Shown piece after piece: positions 31,683 through 40,613 of a DNA stretch of 64,000 bases. A program made the translations under genes and the position numbers. The first letter of the stretch is position 1. Each line of letters opens with the position of its first letter. The DNA lies in contig JALHRD010000027.1 in the NCBI GenBank assembly GCA_022841625.1, positions 1 to 64,000 of the forward strand, written 5' to 3'. The notes below the pieces were generated by a model. The model ran no database searches. It saw only the letters and a list, made by a program, of their open reading frames with translations, and was not told where the DNA came from. This DNA comes from Xanthobacteraceae bacterium (GTDB taxonomy: Bacteria > Pseudomonadota > Alphaproteobacteria > Rhizobiales > Xanthobacteraceae).

Positions 31683-33767
31683 TTGTTGCAACAAGTGTCG
31701 TTCAAATCGCCGCTGCCGTTGTTTAAGCCCGCCTCGATCGCCATTGTCGGCGCGTCCGAGCGCGCCAAATGGCCGGATCAGATCTATCGGCAGCTCCGTC
31801 AATTCGGCTATCCCGGGAAAATCTATCCGGTCAATCCGCGCGTCGGCGAGGTCTGGAACACAAAATGCTATCCCGATCTCGCTTCGCTGCCGGAGCCGCC
31901 GGCGCATGCGATGGTGATCGTGCCGGCGCCCGCGGTGCAGGCGGTGCTGGAAACCGGCGTTGCCGCCGGACTCAAAAGCGCAACGGTTTATTCGGCGCAG
32001 CTCGGCGAAGGCCACGATCCCGAGATTGTCGCGCGCGGCGCAGCGCTCAAGGCGCTGATCGCGCAATCGGGGCTGGTGATGTGCGGGCCCAATTGCATGG
32101 GCTTCAATGCGCTGCGCGAACGAAATTTTGGCTATCCCAATGCCGATCTGTGTACGCTGACGCCGGGTTCGGTCGCCTTCGTCACCCAATCCGGCGGAAC
32201 GGTGCAATATATCGGTGCGATGGGCGCGCATCGCGGCGTCAATTTCAATTATCTGATCTCCAGCGGCAATGAGCTGAGTGTCGATCTCGCCGACTATGTC
32301 AATTATTTCGCCGAGGACGACAGCACCCGCGTCATTGCCCTATTCGTCGAAGGCATCCGTCGCCCGCAGGCATTCATGGCGGCGGCCAAGAAGGCGCTCG
32401 CGGTGGGCAAGCCGATCGTCGCGATCAAGACCGGCAAATCGCAGAAGGCGCGTGACAGCGCGCAGTCGCACACTGGCGCAATCGCCGGCGACTACGGCGC
32501 CTTTACCGCGATGTGCGAGCGCTACGGCATCGTGGTGTGTCAGAGCCTCGACGACATGATCGAGATGCTGCTGGTGTTCCAGGCCGGCCGGCTGCCGAAA
32601 GGGCCGCGCGTCGGCTGGGTCACGACCTCGGGCGGCACTGTCGATTTGCTGTTCGACTATATCGAGGAGCATGGCGGCTTGCAGACGCCCGAATTCGACG
32701 CCGCCACCCAGGCGGTGCTGCGTCCGCTGGTGTCGCACGAACTGGCGCTGAAGAACCCGCTCGATGCCGGCAATCCGGTCAATGACGCGCACGACGCCAA
32801 ACTGTGCGCGGCGGTCGCCGCCGATCCCAATGTCGACATGCTGGCCTGGGGCGGCACGCCGCCGTCCGGTTCGCGGGTGCGCGATCCGGCCGTCACCCGC
32901 GGCATTGCCGAAAGCACCGACAAGCCGGTGATCGGCTTCATCCGGATGGCGACCTTGACCGATCAGGCCACGGTAAAATTCCAGAACGACGTCGGCTTTC
33001 CGTTTTTGCAGGGCTTGCCGTCGGTCATTCGCGCGCTCGGCGCGCTGGCGTTTTATGGTGCGCGCAAGGGCCGCGCCGTTGCGTCGTTGCCGGCGCCGAC
33101 CGGCCGCGCCGAAACCTTGCAAGGCGCGGCATTCGAAGTGGCGCTGGCGCAGCACGGCCTGACTTTGCCCAAGAGCGCGCTGGCCTCGTCGCCGCAGGAG
33201 GCCGCCGCGGCCGCCGCCAAGATCGGCTTTCCGGTGGCGCTGAAAATCGTCTCGCGCGCGATCAGTCACAAAACCGAAGTCGGTGGCGTGCGTCTGCATC
33301 TCGGCGCGGAAGCCGAGGTCGAGCGTGCGGCGCATGGGCTTGCCGCCGCGGCCGCCAAAGCGGCGCCCGGCGCGTCGATTGACGGCTATCTCGTGCAGGA
33401 GATGGTCGACGGCGTCGAAATGATTATCGGCGCGCGCAGCGATCCGCTGTACGGTCCGATGCTGGTGGTCGGCGCCGGCGGCATTCTGGTCGAACTGGTC
33501 AGGGACGTGACGTTTCGTCTCTTGCCGGTGACGCCCGACGATGCCCGCGCCATGATTGCGGAATTGAAGGTCGCAAAACTGCTCGCCGGATTCCGTGGCA
33601 AGCCGCCGGCCGATGTCGATGCTCTGGTCAAGGCGATCTGCGGACTTGGCGATTTCTTTCTCGATCACCGCCAGCTCTTGAGCGACATTGAAATCAATCC
33701 CATCATCGTGCGCACGAACGGCGTGTGCGCGGTCGACGTTCGGCCGGTTCGCGCCGACGGGCATTGA
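31683..33767 (+). CDS. NDP-forming acyl-CoA synthetase (acetate-CoA ligase family, alpha-beta fused)
   Basis: A 694-residue single-chain NDP-forming acyl-CoA synthetase, making acyl-CoA from carboxylate, CoA and ATP with release of ADP. Domains: CoA-binding Rossmann (about 8-140, PASIAIVGASERAKWPDQIY, IYPVNPRVGE), two succinyl-CoA-ligase-like domains (140-450) with the phospho-His in QSHTGAIAGDYGAF, and a C-terminal ATP-grasp (about 480-690) with GFPVALKIVSRAISHKTEVG and YGPMLVVGAGGILVELVRDV. The start is unusual: TTG at 31683 fits the AAGGGGG ribosome site; GTG at 31695 is possible. Followed 14 bp later by a TctC-type gene, suggesting that a bound organic acid is taken up and activated in this operon. 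Confidence 0.9.
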   Translation: MLQQVSFKSPLPLFKPASIAIVGASERAKWPDQIYRQLRQFGYPGKIYPVNPRVGEVWNTKCYPDLASLPEPPAHAMVIVPAPAVQAVLETGVAAGLKSATVYSAQLGEGHDPEIVARGAALKALIAQSGLVMCGPNCMGFNALRERNFGYPNADLCTLTPGSVAFVTQSGGTVQYIGAMGAHRGVNFNYLISSGNELSVDLADYVNYFAEDDSTRVIALFVEGIRRPQAFMAAAKKALAVGKPIVAIKTGKSQKARDSAQSHTGAIAGDYGAFTAMCERYGIVVCQSLDDMIEMLLVFQAGRLPKGPRVGWVTTSGGTVDLLFDYIEEHGGLQTPEFDAATQAVLRPLVSHELALKNPLDAGNPVNDAHDAKLCAAVAADPNVDMLAWGGTPPSGSRVRDPAVTRGIAESTDKPVIGFIRMATLTDQATVKFQNDVGFPFLQGLPSVIRALGALAFYGARKGRAVASLPAPTGRAETLQGAAFEVALAQHGLTLPKSALASSPQEAAAAAAKIGFPVALKIVSRAISHKTEVGGVRLHLGAEAEVERAAHGLAAAAAKAAPGASIDGYLVQEMVDGVEMIIGARSDPLYGPMLVVGAGGILVELVRDVTFRLLPVTPDDARAMIAELKVAKLLAGFRGKPPADVDALVKAICGLGDFFLDHRQLLSDIEINPIIVRTNGVCAVDVRPVRADGH

Positions 33768-33781
33768 CGGAGGAATGCAAG

Positions 33782-34822
33782 ATGCCGTCCGATCGGTTGC
33801 AAATGATCGCCGCTGTTGCCGCATTGACTGCGTTGCTGCCCGGCTTGGCGCAGGCGCAGGACGCCGCGAGCTTCTACAAGGGCCGGCAGATCAACATGCT
33901 GATCGCCAGCGCGGTCGGTGGCGGCTACGACGCTTATGCCCGGCTCGTTGGGCGGCATATTAGCCGCTACATCCCGGGCAATCCCTCGATCGTGCCGATG
34001 AACATGCCGGGGGCCGCCGGTAACACCGCGATCCAACACCTCTACGCGCAGCCGAAAGAAGCAACCGCATTCGCCGCCATTCCGCCCGGCGCCATCACCA
34101 GACCGATCTATGGGTTGCTCGACCGGATCCGCTACGATTACAGCCAACTGGTTTATCTCGGCAGCGCCAATACCGAGGTCAATCTGTGCTGGGCGCGCAC
34201 CGACGCCGAGGTGCAGAGCTTCACCGATCTGTTTGCCAAGGAGTTGATCGTCGGCGCCAGCGGCGAAGGCGATTCAACGCGCGACTTCGCGACCGTGGAG
34301 AACGCCATCCTCGGCACCAAGTTCCGCGTCATCCAGCGTTATACCGGTGTGCGTGACATCGTGCTCGCGGTCGATCGTAATGAAGTGCAGGGCGTGTGCG
34401 GCACCGGCGTGCCAGCCATGATGGTGCAGCGGCCGGATTGGATCGCGGGCAAAGGCACGGGCAAAATGCTGGTGCAGCAGAATGTTGCAGGCAGCGCCAA
34501 GCTCAACGCCATGAAAGTGCCGCGCACTGGCGATTTCGCCAAAACCGATGACGACCGCGCGGTGCTGGCGCTGGTCTATGCCCAGCAGCAATTCGGCCGG
34601 CCATTCGTTATGCCGCCGGGTGCGCCGCCGGAACGCGTCGCGGCGATCCGGCAGGCGTTTGTGCAGGTGCTGAACGATAAAGACTTGCTGGCCGAAGCCG
34701 CCAAGATGAATCTCGATATCGATCCGCTGTCCGGCGCCGACTTGCAGGGCATTGTCGAGCGGCTTTACGCCACGCCGGCGCCGATCGTGAAACGCGCGGT
34801 GATGGCGCTGGGCTATAAATAG
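33782..34822 (+). CDS. TctC-type extracytoplasmic solute-binding protein 1
   Basis: A 346-residue periplasmic binding protein of the tripartite tricarboxylate transporter (TTT/Bug) family. Signal peptide about 1-25 (MIAAVAALTALLPGLAQA), then ASFYKGRQINMLIASAVGGG, where GGG-YDAYAR matches the family's ligand loop, and IVPMNMPGAAGNTAIQHLYA. It belongs to the longer (341-359 residue) subgroup. ATG 33782 follows GGAGG. These proteins bind carboxylates; no TctA or TctB permease is in the window. It is co-directional with and 14 bp after the acyl-CoA synthetase. Confidence 0.88.
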   Translation: MPSDRLQMIAAVAALTALLPGLAQAQDAASFYKGRQINMLIASAVGGGYDAYARLVGRHISRYIPGNPSIVPMNMPGAAGNTAIQHLYAQPKEATAFAAIPPGAITRPIYGLLDRIRYDYSQLVYLGSANTEVNLCWARTDAEVQSFTDLFAKELIVGASGEGDSTRDFATVENAILGTKFRVIQRYTGVRDIVLAVDRNEVQGVCGTGVPAMMVQRPDWIAGKGTGKMLVQQNVAGSAKLNAMKVPRTGDFAKTDDDRAVLALVYAQQQFGRPFVMPPGAPPERVAAIRQAFVQVLNDKDLLAEAAKMNLDIDPLSGADLQGIVERLYATPAPIVKRAVMALGYK

Positions 34823-34849
34823 AATCAGGGCAAGGCGAAAGTGCGTGCG

Positions 34850-35875
34850 ATGCGATCTCGGTGGCGAAAGGTTGCGGGTGCTGGCGGACTGATCGCGGGC
34901 TTAACCGGCATTGCGTTGGCGCAGCCGCCGGCCGACGTCTATCGCGGCAAGCAGATTCGCATGATAGTCGGCCATCCGGTCGGCAATGATTACGATCTCG
35001 GCAGCCGGTTCCTGGCGAAATATCTGACCCGGCACATTGCCGGTGCGCCGCCGATTGTGGTTTCCAACATGCCGGCAGCGTCGAGCGTGGTCGCTGCGAA
35101 TTTCCTCTATAGCCAGGCGCCGCGCGACGGCACGGTGTTTGGTTCATTCTCGCGCAATATTCCAAGCCAGGCGCTGATGCGCCAGGCCAATCTCGAGCTC
35201 GATCCGCGCCGTTTCAACTGGCTTGGCGGCACCGCGCTGCCGAGCCGCGTTTGCGCGGCTTGGCACACCTCCAAAGTGCGGACGCCCGCCGACTTGCTGA
35301 CGACCGAGCTGATCGTGGGGGGCGGCGGTTCGGGCTCGTCCTTGAGCATTCTGCCGACCGTGTTCAATCATGTGCTCGGCACCAAGTTCCGTTTGGTCGA
35401 GGGCTATAAGGGTACCAACGACACCGTCATTGCCATGGAGCGCGGCGAGGTCGAGGGCGTGTGCGCGACCTATGGGCAATTTCGCATCCATGAGCGCGCG
35501 CTCAAGGAAGGCAAGCTGCGGATCATTCTGCGCGCCGAGGAATCGCCGATCCCGGAGGTTCCGGATGTGCCGTCGATCTACGATCTCGCCAAAGGCGAGG
35601 AGCAGCGTCAGTTGATGCGCTTTGTATTTTCCAGCGTGGAGTTCGGCCGGCCCTATGTGCTGCCGCCGGATTCGCCGCCGGCGCTGGTCGCGCTGATGCG
35701 CAAGGCCTTCGCCGATGCCGTGAACGATCCCGAACTGGTCGCGGAAGCCAAGCGGCTCAAGCTCGACATGAGCTATCGCCCGCCGGACGACTTGATGAAG
35801 CTTGTCGAAAACCTCTATAAAACACCGGCGTCGATCGTCGACGCCGTCAAGAAGCTCGTGCCCAGCATTCAATAG
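34850..35875 (+). CDS. TctC-type extracytoplasmic solute-binding protein 2
   Basis: A 341-residue homologue of the preceding gene, in tandem with a 27-bp gap. Signal peptide about 1-25 (GAGGLIAGLTGIALAQ), then ADVYRGKQIRMIVGHPVGND. The ligand loop, normally GGG-x-D, is altered to VGNDYDLGSR, which may change specificity. PPIVVSNMPAASSVVAANFL matches the next family motif. ATG 34850 was chosen; a GTG nine bases upstream (34841) is also in frame. Divergence from its neighbour indicates old duplication. Confidence 0.86.
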   Translation: MRSRWRKVAGAGGLIAGLTGIALAQPPADVYRGKQIRMIVGHPVGNDYDLGSRFLAKYLTRHIAGAPPIVVSNMPAASSVVAANFLYSQAPRDGTVFGSFSRNIPSQALMRQANLELDPRRFNWLGGTALPSRVCAAWHTSKVRTPADLLTTELIVGGGGSGSSLSILPTVFNHVLGTKFRLVEGYKGTNDTVIAMERGEVEGVCATYGQFRIHERALKEGKLRIILRAEESPIPEVPDVPSIYDLAKGEEQRQLMRFVFSSVEFGRPYVLPPDSPPALVALMRKAFADAVNDPELVAEAKRLKLDMSYRPPDDLMKLVENLYKTPASIVDAVKKLVPSIQ

Positions 35876-35893
35876 CGGCGCCCAGATTTCTCA

Positions 35894-36634
35894 ATGCTGT
35901 TCATCCCAAACCAGTTGAAAGCGGACGATCGGCCGTCGCCGGCCCGCGCAAAGCGCGGCACGGGAAGCTATGCGGCGTTGTTTGTGCTGTCGCTGATGCT
36001 GCATGCTGCGCCGCTGCTGGCGATCTGGCATGCGCCGCAGCCGCGTATAGGCGTCGGCGTTTCGGCGCTGTCGGTCGAGATCACATTTGGCGCGACCGAG
36101 GCGGCCGGGCTTGCGTCGTCGCCGGGCGAACAGGAAGCGATTTCGCCGCGCACGGCGCCGGACGCGCCCATGCCGAAACTGGCGGCAGTGCTGGAACCGG
36201 AGCCGCAGGAAACGCCGGCGGAGCAGGTTCAGCAGTTAGCGATGCACGGCGAGACAACGGCGTCGACACATCCGCAGCAGCCGCGCGCCGCCGCCGTTAC
36301 GTCAGCCGATAGCGCCAGTGGCATCGGCCGCGGGCGTTCCGACAGTTCCACCATCTACAATGGTTTGATTGCAGCGCAAGTGGCGCGGTTTAGGCAATTC
36401 CCGGCCGGAGTTCGCGGCGCCGCCGTCGCGGGAGTTGTCACGGTATCGTTCTCGATCGACGACAGCGGCTACGTTACTTCGAGACAGCTGCTGGCCAGTT
36501 CCGGCAATGTGGCGATCGATCGGGAGGCGTTGGAGATGGTGCGGCGCGCCTCGCCATTTCCGCCGCCGCCGGAGGACCAGCCTCGCAACTTCATCATTCC
36601 CATACGAATCTCCGCGGTGACCATCGGACGATAG
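35894..36634 (+). CDS. TonB-like protein
   Basis: A 246-residue protein with one N-terminal membrane helix (about 27-44, SYAALFVLSLMLHAAPLLAI), a Pro/Ala/Glu-rich linker (45-150) and a C-terminal TonB-type domain (about 155-246): YNGLIAAQVARFRQFPAGVR, VTVSFSIDDSGYVTSRQLLA and EMVRRASPFPPPPED, with the final strand FIIPIRISAV. TonB transmits proton-motive energy from ExbBD to outer-membrane receptors, but no exbB, exbD or receptor gene is here, so the partner is elsewhere. It follows the TctC gene by 18 bp and might be co-transcribed. Confidence 0.85.
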   Translation: MLFIPNQLKADDRPSPARAKRGTGSYAALFVLSLMLHAAPLLAIWHAPQPRIGVGVSALSVEITFGATEAAGLASSPGEQEAISPRTAPDAPMPKLAAVLEPEPQETPAEQVQQLAMHGETTASTHPQQPRAAAVTSADSASGIGRGRSDSSTIYNGLIAAQVARFRQFPAGVRGAAVAGVVTVSFSIDDSGYVTSRQLLASSGNVAIDREALEMVRRASPFPPPPEDQPRNFIIPIRISAVTIGR

Positions 36635-36643
36635 CTGCGCGGA

Positions 36644-38350
36644 TCATTCGCCGAGCATCGCGGCGGCAATCTTTTCGCCCACCATGATGGTCGGGATATT
36701 GGTGTTGGCGCAGGGCACCGTCGGCATGATCGAAGCGTCGCACACCCGCAGCCCCGCGACGCCGTACACCTGTCCGGCGGGATCGGTCACCGCGCGGGGA
36801 TCGTCCGGCGCGCCCATGCGGCAGGTCGAGGTCGCATGCCAATGGCCGAGCACGGTGTCGGCGATCCATTGCTTCAGGGTTGCCGCGTCGGACAGTTCGT
36901 CGAGCGTGGGGCCGTCGGCAATCAGCGCATCGATCATCAGCTTTCGCACTGCGCCGCCGAAATCCATCATGGCGCCGCCGATTGCCATCTGGATTGCATT
37001 GGCGCGGCCGTAGACCGCATAGCGGCGGGCGCGATCGCTATAGCTGACCGGAAAAATCTGCGCGCAGGTGCGTTGCACCGCAGGATGCGCCTGCAACTTG
37101 ATCATCATGCGCACGCCGCCGATCAAGCGCTCCATGTCGCGCCAATCGGAACACATGTTGAAGTCGATTTCGGGCTTGGCCGCGGGATCGGGCGAGATCA
37201 GGCGAACGTCGCCGGTGGAATAGGAGCGGTTGACCCACATCATCAAGAGGCCAAGCCGATGTCCGACATCGTGCCAGGCCGCTTTGTTGCTTGGGATAAC
37301 GTACATATCGCCGGCCGGGCAGCCGTCGACGCCCGACGACCAGCGCAATCCGGCAAACATCTGCCGCCGCATGCCAGCGGGCAGCCGCGCGTCGCGATGC
37401 AGGTAGCAGCCGAAATTGACGCCGGGATGCTCCATCAAATGCTTGCCGACGCCGCGACGGTCGGCGACCACGGCAATGCCAAGTGCGGCGAGTTCGCTGG
37501 CCGGGCCGATGCCGTTGTGCATCAGGAAGGTCGGCGAATGGATCGTTCCCATCGATACGATAATTTCGCGCGCATGGAGGTCGCGGGTTTCGCCGTCGCG
37601 GCGCACGCGCACACCGATGACGCGCGTGCCGTCGAACAACAGCTGTTCCGCGCGGGCGCCGCCGAGGATCGTGAGATTGGGGCGGCGGCGGACATCGCGC
37701 GTCAGATAGGCCATCGCCGCCGACATGCGATGATTGTCGATGTTGGAAATCGCAATTGGAAAATAGCCGTCGCCAAACGCGCCATTTTGGTCGTGAAGAT
37801 TTTTGAAGCCGAGGTCTTTGACCGCTTCGAACACGCCTTGCACAAATCCCGGCCAGCCGTCGGCAATGCGGCGCAGCGGCACCGGCCCGTCCTTGCCGTG
37901 CAGCGGCCCGTCGAAATCCTGGTCGCTTTCCAGCTTTCGGAAATACGGCAGTACGCCGTTCCAGTCCCAGCCGGCGGCGCCGCGCACCGCCCAATCGTCA
38001 TAGTCCGACGGCAGGCCGCGCACCGCGACCATGCCGTTGATCGACGAGGTGCCGCCGATGACGCGGCCTTGGGTGTAGCGCCGGCGCGGGCGGCGGTCGG
38101 GCGCATTGCCGGGGCGCGGTCCGAATGCGGCGGTGAGGTCCGGCCAAATGAAGCGCGGATTGGAATGCGCGGTGGCGGCAAAACTGTCGAGCACCTCCGG
38201 CGGTTCATCGCCGGGCGGGTAATCGTCGCCGGCTTCGATCAGCAGCACATTATCGCCCGCGCGCGCGCTTAGGCGATTGGCGAGGACGCAGCCGGCGGAC
38301 CCGGCGCCGAGGATGATAAAGTCGTGCTGCGCCGCCGGGATGTTAGTCAT
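36644..38350 (-). CDS. GMC-family flavin oxidoreductase (choline-dehydrogenase-like)
   Basis: A 568-residue FAD-dependent alcohol oxidoreductase of the GMC family. The FAD-binding fingerprint is at the start (DFIILGAGSAGCVLANRLSA), the second ribityl-contact motif in YTQGRVIGGTSSINGMVAVR, and the active-site His in VLGHWHATSTCRMGAPDDPR with CANTNIPTIMVGEKIAAAML closing the protein. The enzyme oxidises primary alcohols to aldehydes; the substrate is unknown. ATG 38350 overlaps the stop of the upstream flavoprotein (8 bp), so the two are translated together; the 5-residue longer frame from 38365 is less likely. No signal peptide, so cytoplasmic. Confidence 0.93.
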   Translation of the reverse strand: MTNIPAAQHDFIILGAGSAGCVLANRLSARAGDNVLLIEAGDDYPPGDEPPEVLDSFAATAHSNPRFIWPDLTAAFGPRPGNAPDRRPRRRYTQGRVIGGTSSINGMVAVRGLPSDYDDWAVRGAAGWDWNGVLPYFRKLESDQDFDGPLHGKDGPVPLRRIADGWPGFVQGVFEAVKDLGFKNLHDQNGAFGDGYFPIAISNIDNHRMSAAMAYLTRDVRRRPNLTILGGARAEQLLFDGTRVIGVRVRRDGETRDLHAREIIVSMGTIHSPTFLMHNGIGPASELAALGIAVVADRRGVGKHLMEHPGVNFGCYLHRDARLPAGMRRQMFAGLRWSSGVDGCPAGDMYVIPSNKAAWHDVGHRLGLLMMWVNRSYSTGDVRLISPDPAAKPEIDFNMCSDWRDMERLIGGVRMMIKLQAHPAVQRTCAQIFPVSYSDRARRYAVYGRANAIQMAIGGAMMDFGGAVRKLMIDALIADGPTLDELSDAATLKQWIADTVLGHWHATSTCRMGAPDDPRAVTDPAGQVYGVAGLRVCDASIMPTVPCANTNIPTIMVGEKIAAAMLGE

Positions 38351-39512
38351 CCGCGCCCAGCACATGCGCGCCGTAATTCTCCGCTGCGCTGTGCCAGGTC
38401 AGCGAATGATGCGCCGCGGCGGCGTGAACGTCGCGGAACTTGCGCTGCAAATCGTGGTCGGAATAGAGCACGCGTCCACCGGCATCGTTGAACAGCCGCT
38501 GCACTGCCTGAATCGAGAGCTGCGCGGCATAGGCCATGTTGCGTTTGCCATGCACCTGCCGATGCTTGGTGAATGGCTCCTTGCGTTCGAGCACGACCAT
38601 CGCCTCGCGCAAAGCGCCGAGATACATCCGCGCCGCGGCTTCGATTTCCGCGGCCGCGGTTGCGGCGACGATTTGCGCGCCAGCCATTTGCGCCCAGGGT
38701 CGGCCGCGCGATTTTCGCGGGCGGGTGTATTGGTAATAGGCCTCGAGGCAGCCTTCGGCGATCCCGACCGCGACCGCGCAATAGGTCGCCGATGACGGGC
38801 CACCGCGCGGCAGATGATAGACCGGCGCGGTGTAAAGCAGCGTGCCGGGCGCCTTGCCGGCGTCGGCGGTCTTCTTGTCCAGGATGCGGTGGCTGGGGAC
38901 GAATTTATCCTCGATGACGAAAGTCTTGCTGCCGGTGCCGGCGAGCCCGACGACATGCCAGTCGTCGACAATGGTGATGTCGCGCTTGGGCACCAGCACC
39001 GAACATTCCTGCTTGCGGTCGCCGTGGTCGATGATGCCCGCGGCCAGCACCCAATCGGCGTGGTCGACGCCGCTGGAAAACTGGTGACGTCCGCTCCAGA
39101 CGACCCCGCCTTCGACCGGCCGCGCCTTGCCGGTTGGCGTCACGCAGTTCGACAGTTTCGCGGTCGGGTCTTTGCCCCACACATCCTCCTGCGCCTGCGC
39201 TGAATAGGACGCGAGCTTGAGGATGTTGTCGGTGAGCACCATGTGCACCCAGGCCTGCGAGCCGCAGCCGCGCGCCAGCGTCTGGGTTACTTCGCAAAAC
39301 ACATCGTAATTGTGCTCGAAGCCGCCATAGCGGGCCGGCTGGCAAATGCGCAGGAGATCGTTGGCGAGATAGTCGCGGATGGATTCATCCGGACAGCGGC
39401 GCAGCGTTTCGCATTGTGCCGATCGTTCTTGCAGAACCGGCACCAGCGCCTCGGCGCGGCGGAGCAATTCCTCGCGCGACGGCGCGGCGGGTTTCTTGGT
39501 CGTATGCAGCAT
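38343..39512 (-). CDS. Acyl-CoA-dehydrogenase-fold flavin monooxygenase-like protein
   Basis: A 389-residue protein of the acyl-CoA dehydrogenase superfamily, closer to the FMNH2/FAD-dependent hydroxylases (HsaA/HpaB-like two-component group) than to true dehydrogenases: an N-terminal helical domain (LVPVLQERSAQCETLRRCPD), a beta domain with GGVVWSGRHQFSSGVDHADW and VVGLAGTGSKTFVIEDKFVP, and a C-terminal helical domain with HSLTWHSAAENYG. The catalytic base Glu of the dehydrogenases is not evident in its usual place. ATG 39512 has GAGGA upstream. It precedes the GMC gene in an overlapping operon. A separate reductase would be required if it is a monooxygenase, and none is seen. Confidence 0.82.
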   Translation of the reverse strand: MLHTTKKPAAPSREELLRRAEALVPVLQERSAQCETLRRCPDESIRDYLANDLLRICQPARYGGFEHNYDVFCEVTQTLARGCGSQAWVHMVLTDNILKLASYSAQAQEDVWGKDPTAKLSNCVTPTGKARPVEGGVVWSGRHQFSSGVDHADWVLAAGIIDHGDRKQECSVLVPKRDITIVDDWHVVGLAGTGSKTFVIEDKFVPSHRILDKKTADAGKAPGTLLYTAPVYHLPRGGPSSATYCAVAVGIAEGCLEAYYQYTRPRKSRGRPWAQMAGAQIVAATAAAEIEAAARMYLGALREAMVVLERKEPFTKHRQVHGKRNMAYAAQLSIQAVQRLFNDAGGRVLYSDHDLQRKFRDVHAAAAHHSLTWHSAAENYGAHVLGADD

Positions 39513-39556
39513 CAGTATTCCTCCGTCCTCACCATGAGGCCGAGTGAGGCGGTCCA

Positions 39557-40582
39557 TCAATTCCCCGGATTGTTGAGTTTCTGAATACGTTCCACCACCC
39601 GCGCCGGCGATGCATAGGCGCGCGCGATCACTTCTTGCAATTGCGCGCCGTTGCGCGGATCGTTGACGATCAGCCCGATCTTCTCGGCGTCGGCCTTGAA
39701 CTGCGCATCGTCGAAAGTGTCCATCAGTGCGCGGCGCATGGCGGAGACGCGATCCGCTGGCACGTCCGGCGGCAGCAGCAGGGGCCGGCCGAGCGCCTGC
39801 GGCGCCGACGCGGCCTGCATCAATAGCCGGTCGTCTTCGTTGGTGAGCAAATCGGTCGCGAACGGCACGTCCGGCAGTTCCTTAAGGCGCTGCGGCCCGT
39901 ATTGCACGATCGGCTTGGCTTGCTTGTCCTTGAGCCAATTGGGCCGCGTCGAGGTGAGCGCCGAGTAGAACACGCTGGGATAGCCGTCGAGTTCGCCGCG
40001 CTCCATGGCGAGGAAGGCATCGTTCTGTCCGGGGTAGCCGTTGATGAGCTTCATCTTGGTGCCAAGCGTGGCGTTGAGCAGGCGGGTGTAGAACGCCGGG
40101 GTCGAATTCGCGCCCGATGCGCCCATGCTGGTTTCGCGCGTCCGCAGGTCGCTCACGCTGTTCGCCGGCACCGTGTTCCACACCAGCACCATGCTGACTT
40201 CGTAGCTCGGCGTGCCCAGCCAGTTGAACTTGGTGGCGTCATAGCGCGCCGCCTTGGTGCCGAACAACGGTTCAAGCGGGGTTCCGTTTTGCACCAGGCC
40301 GATCACGGTGCCGTCCTTCTCGGCCGTATTGTAGAGCCAATTGACGGCGGTGATGCCGCCGGCGCCGGGCATGTTGCGCACCACCACTGTTGGATTACCC
40401 GGAATCAGCCGCCCCAAGTGGCGTGCCAAAGCGCGCGCCAGCGCGTCATAGCCGCCGCCGCTTGAGGTGCTCACCACGATGGTGACGGTCTTGCCGCGAT
40501 AGAAATCGGCGGCGGTCTGTGCGGCGGCCGGAACCGGCGCGAACCCAAGAGCGGCGAGGACTGCAATCCATCGATACGGCAT
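39557..40582 (-). CDS. TctC-type extracytoplasmic solute-binding protein 3
   Basis: A 341-residue TTT-family binding protein. Signal peptide about 1-22 (YRWIAVLAALGFAPVPAAAQ), then ADFYRGKTVTIVVSTSSGGG with the intact GGG-YDALAR loop and NPTVVVRNMPGAGGITAVNW. It belongs to the longer subgroup. It lies 45 bp upstream of the flavoprotein and 32 bp downstream of the SDR gene on the same strand, so the run from dienelactone hydrolase to GMC oxidoreductase is probably one transcript, tying this binding protein to those enzymes. Confidence 0.88.
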   Translation of the reverse strand: MPYRWIAVLAALGFAPVPAAAQTAADFYRGKTVTIVVSTSSGGGYDALARALARHLGRLIPGNPTVVVRNMPGAGGITAVNWLYNTAEKDGTVIGLVQNGTPLEPLFGTKAARYDATKFNWLGTPSYEVSMVLVWNTVPANSVSDLRTRETSMGASGANSTPAFYTRLLNATLGTKMKLINGYPGQNDAFLAMERGELDGYPSVFYSALTSTRPNWLKDKQAKPIVQYGPQRLKELPDVPFATDLLTNEDDRLLMQAASAPQALGRPLLLPPDVPADRVSAMRRALMDTFDDAQFKADAEKIGLIVNDPRNGAQLQEVIARAYASPARVVERIQKLNNPGN

Positions 40583-40613
40583 GGTTTGGTCTCTTTATTA
40601 GGTGGCTGTGGTT

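Noticed and set aside
32340-33824. Long open frame (494 codons) antisense to the acyl-CoA synthetase
   Set aside because: The plus-strand gene has clear domain motifs; the antisense product is Arg/Gln/His-rich and unlike any protein family.
36836-38272. Long open frame (478 codons) antisense to the GMC oxidoreductase
   Set aside because: FAD-binding and active-site motifs are on the minus strand; the plus-strand frame is a GC-codon shadow.
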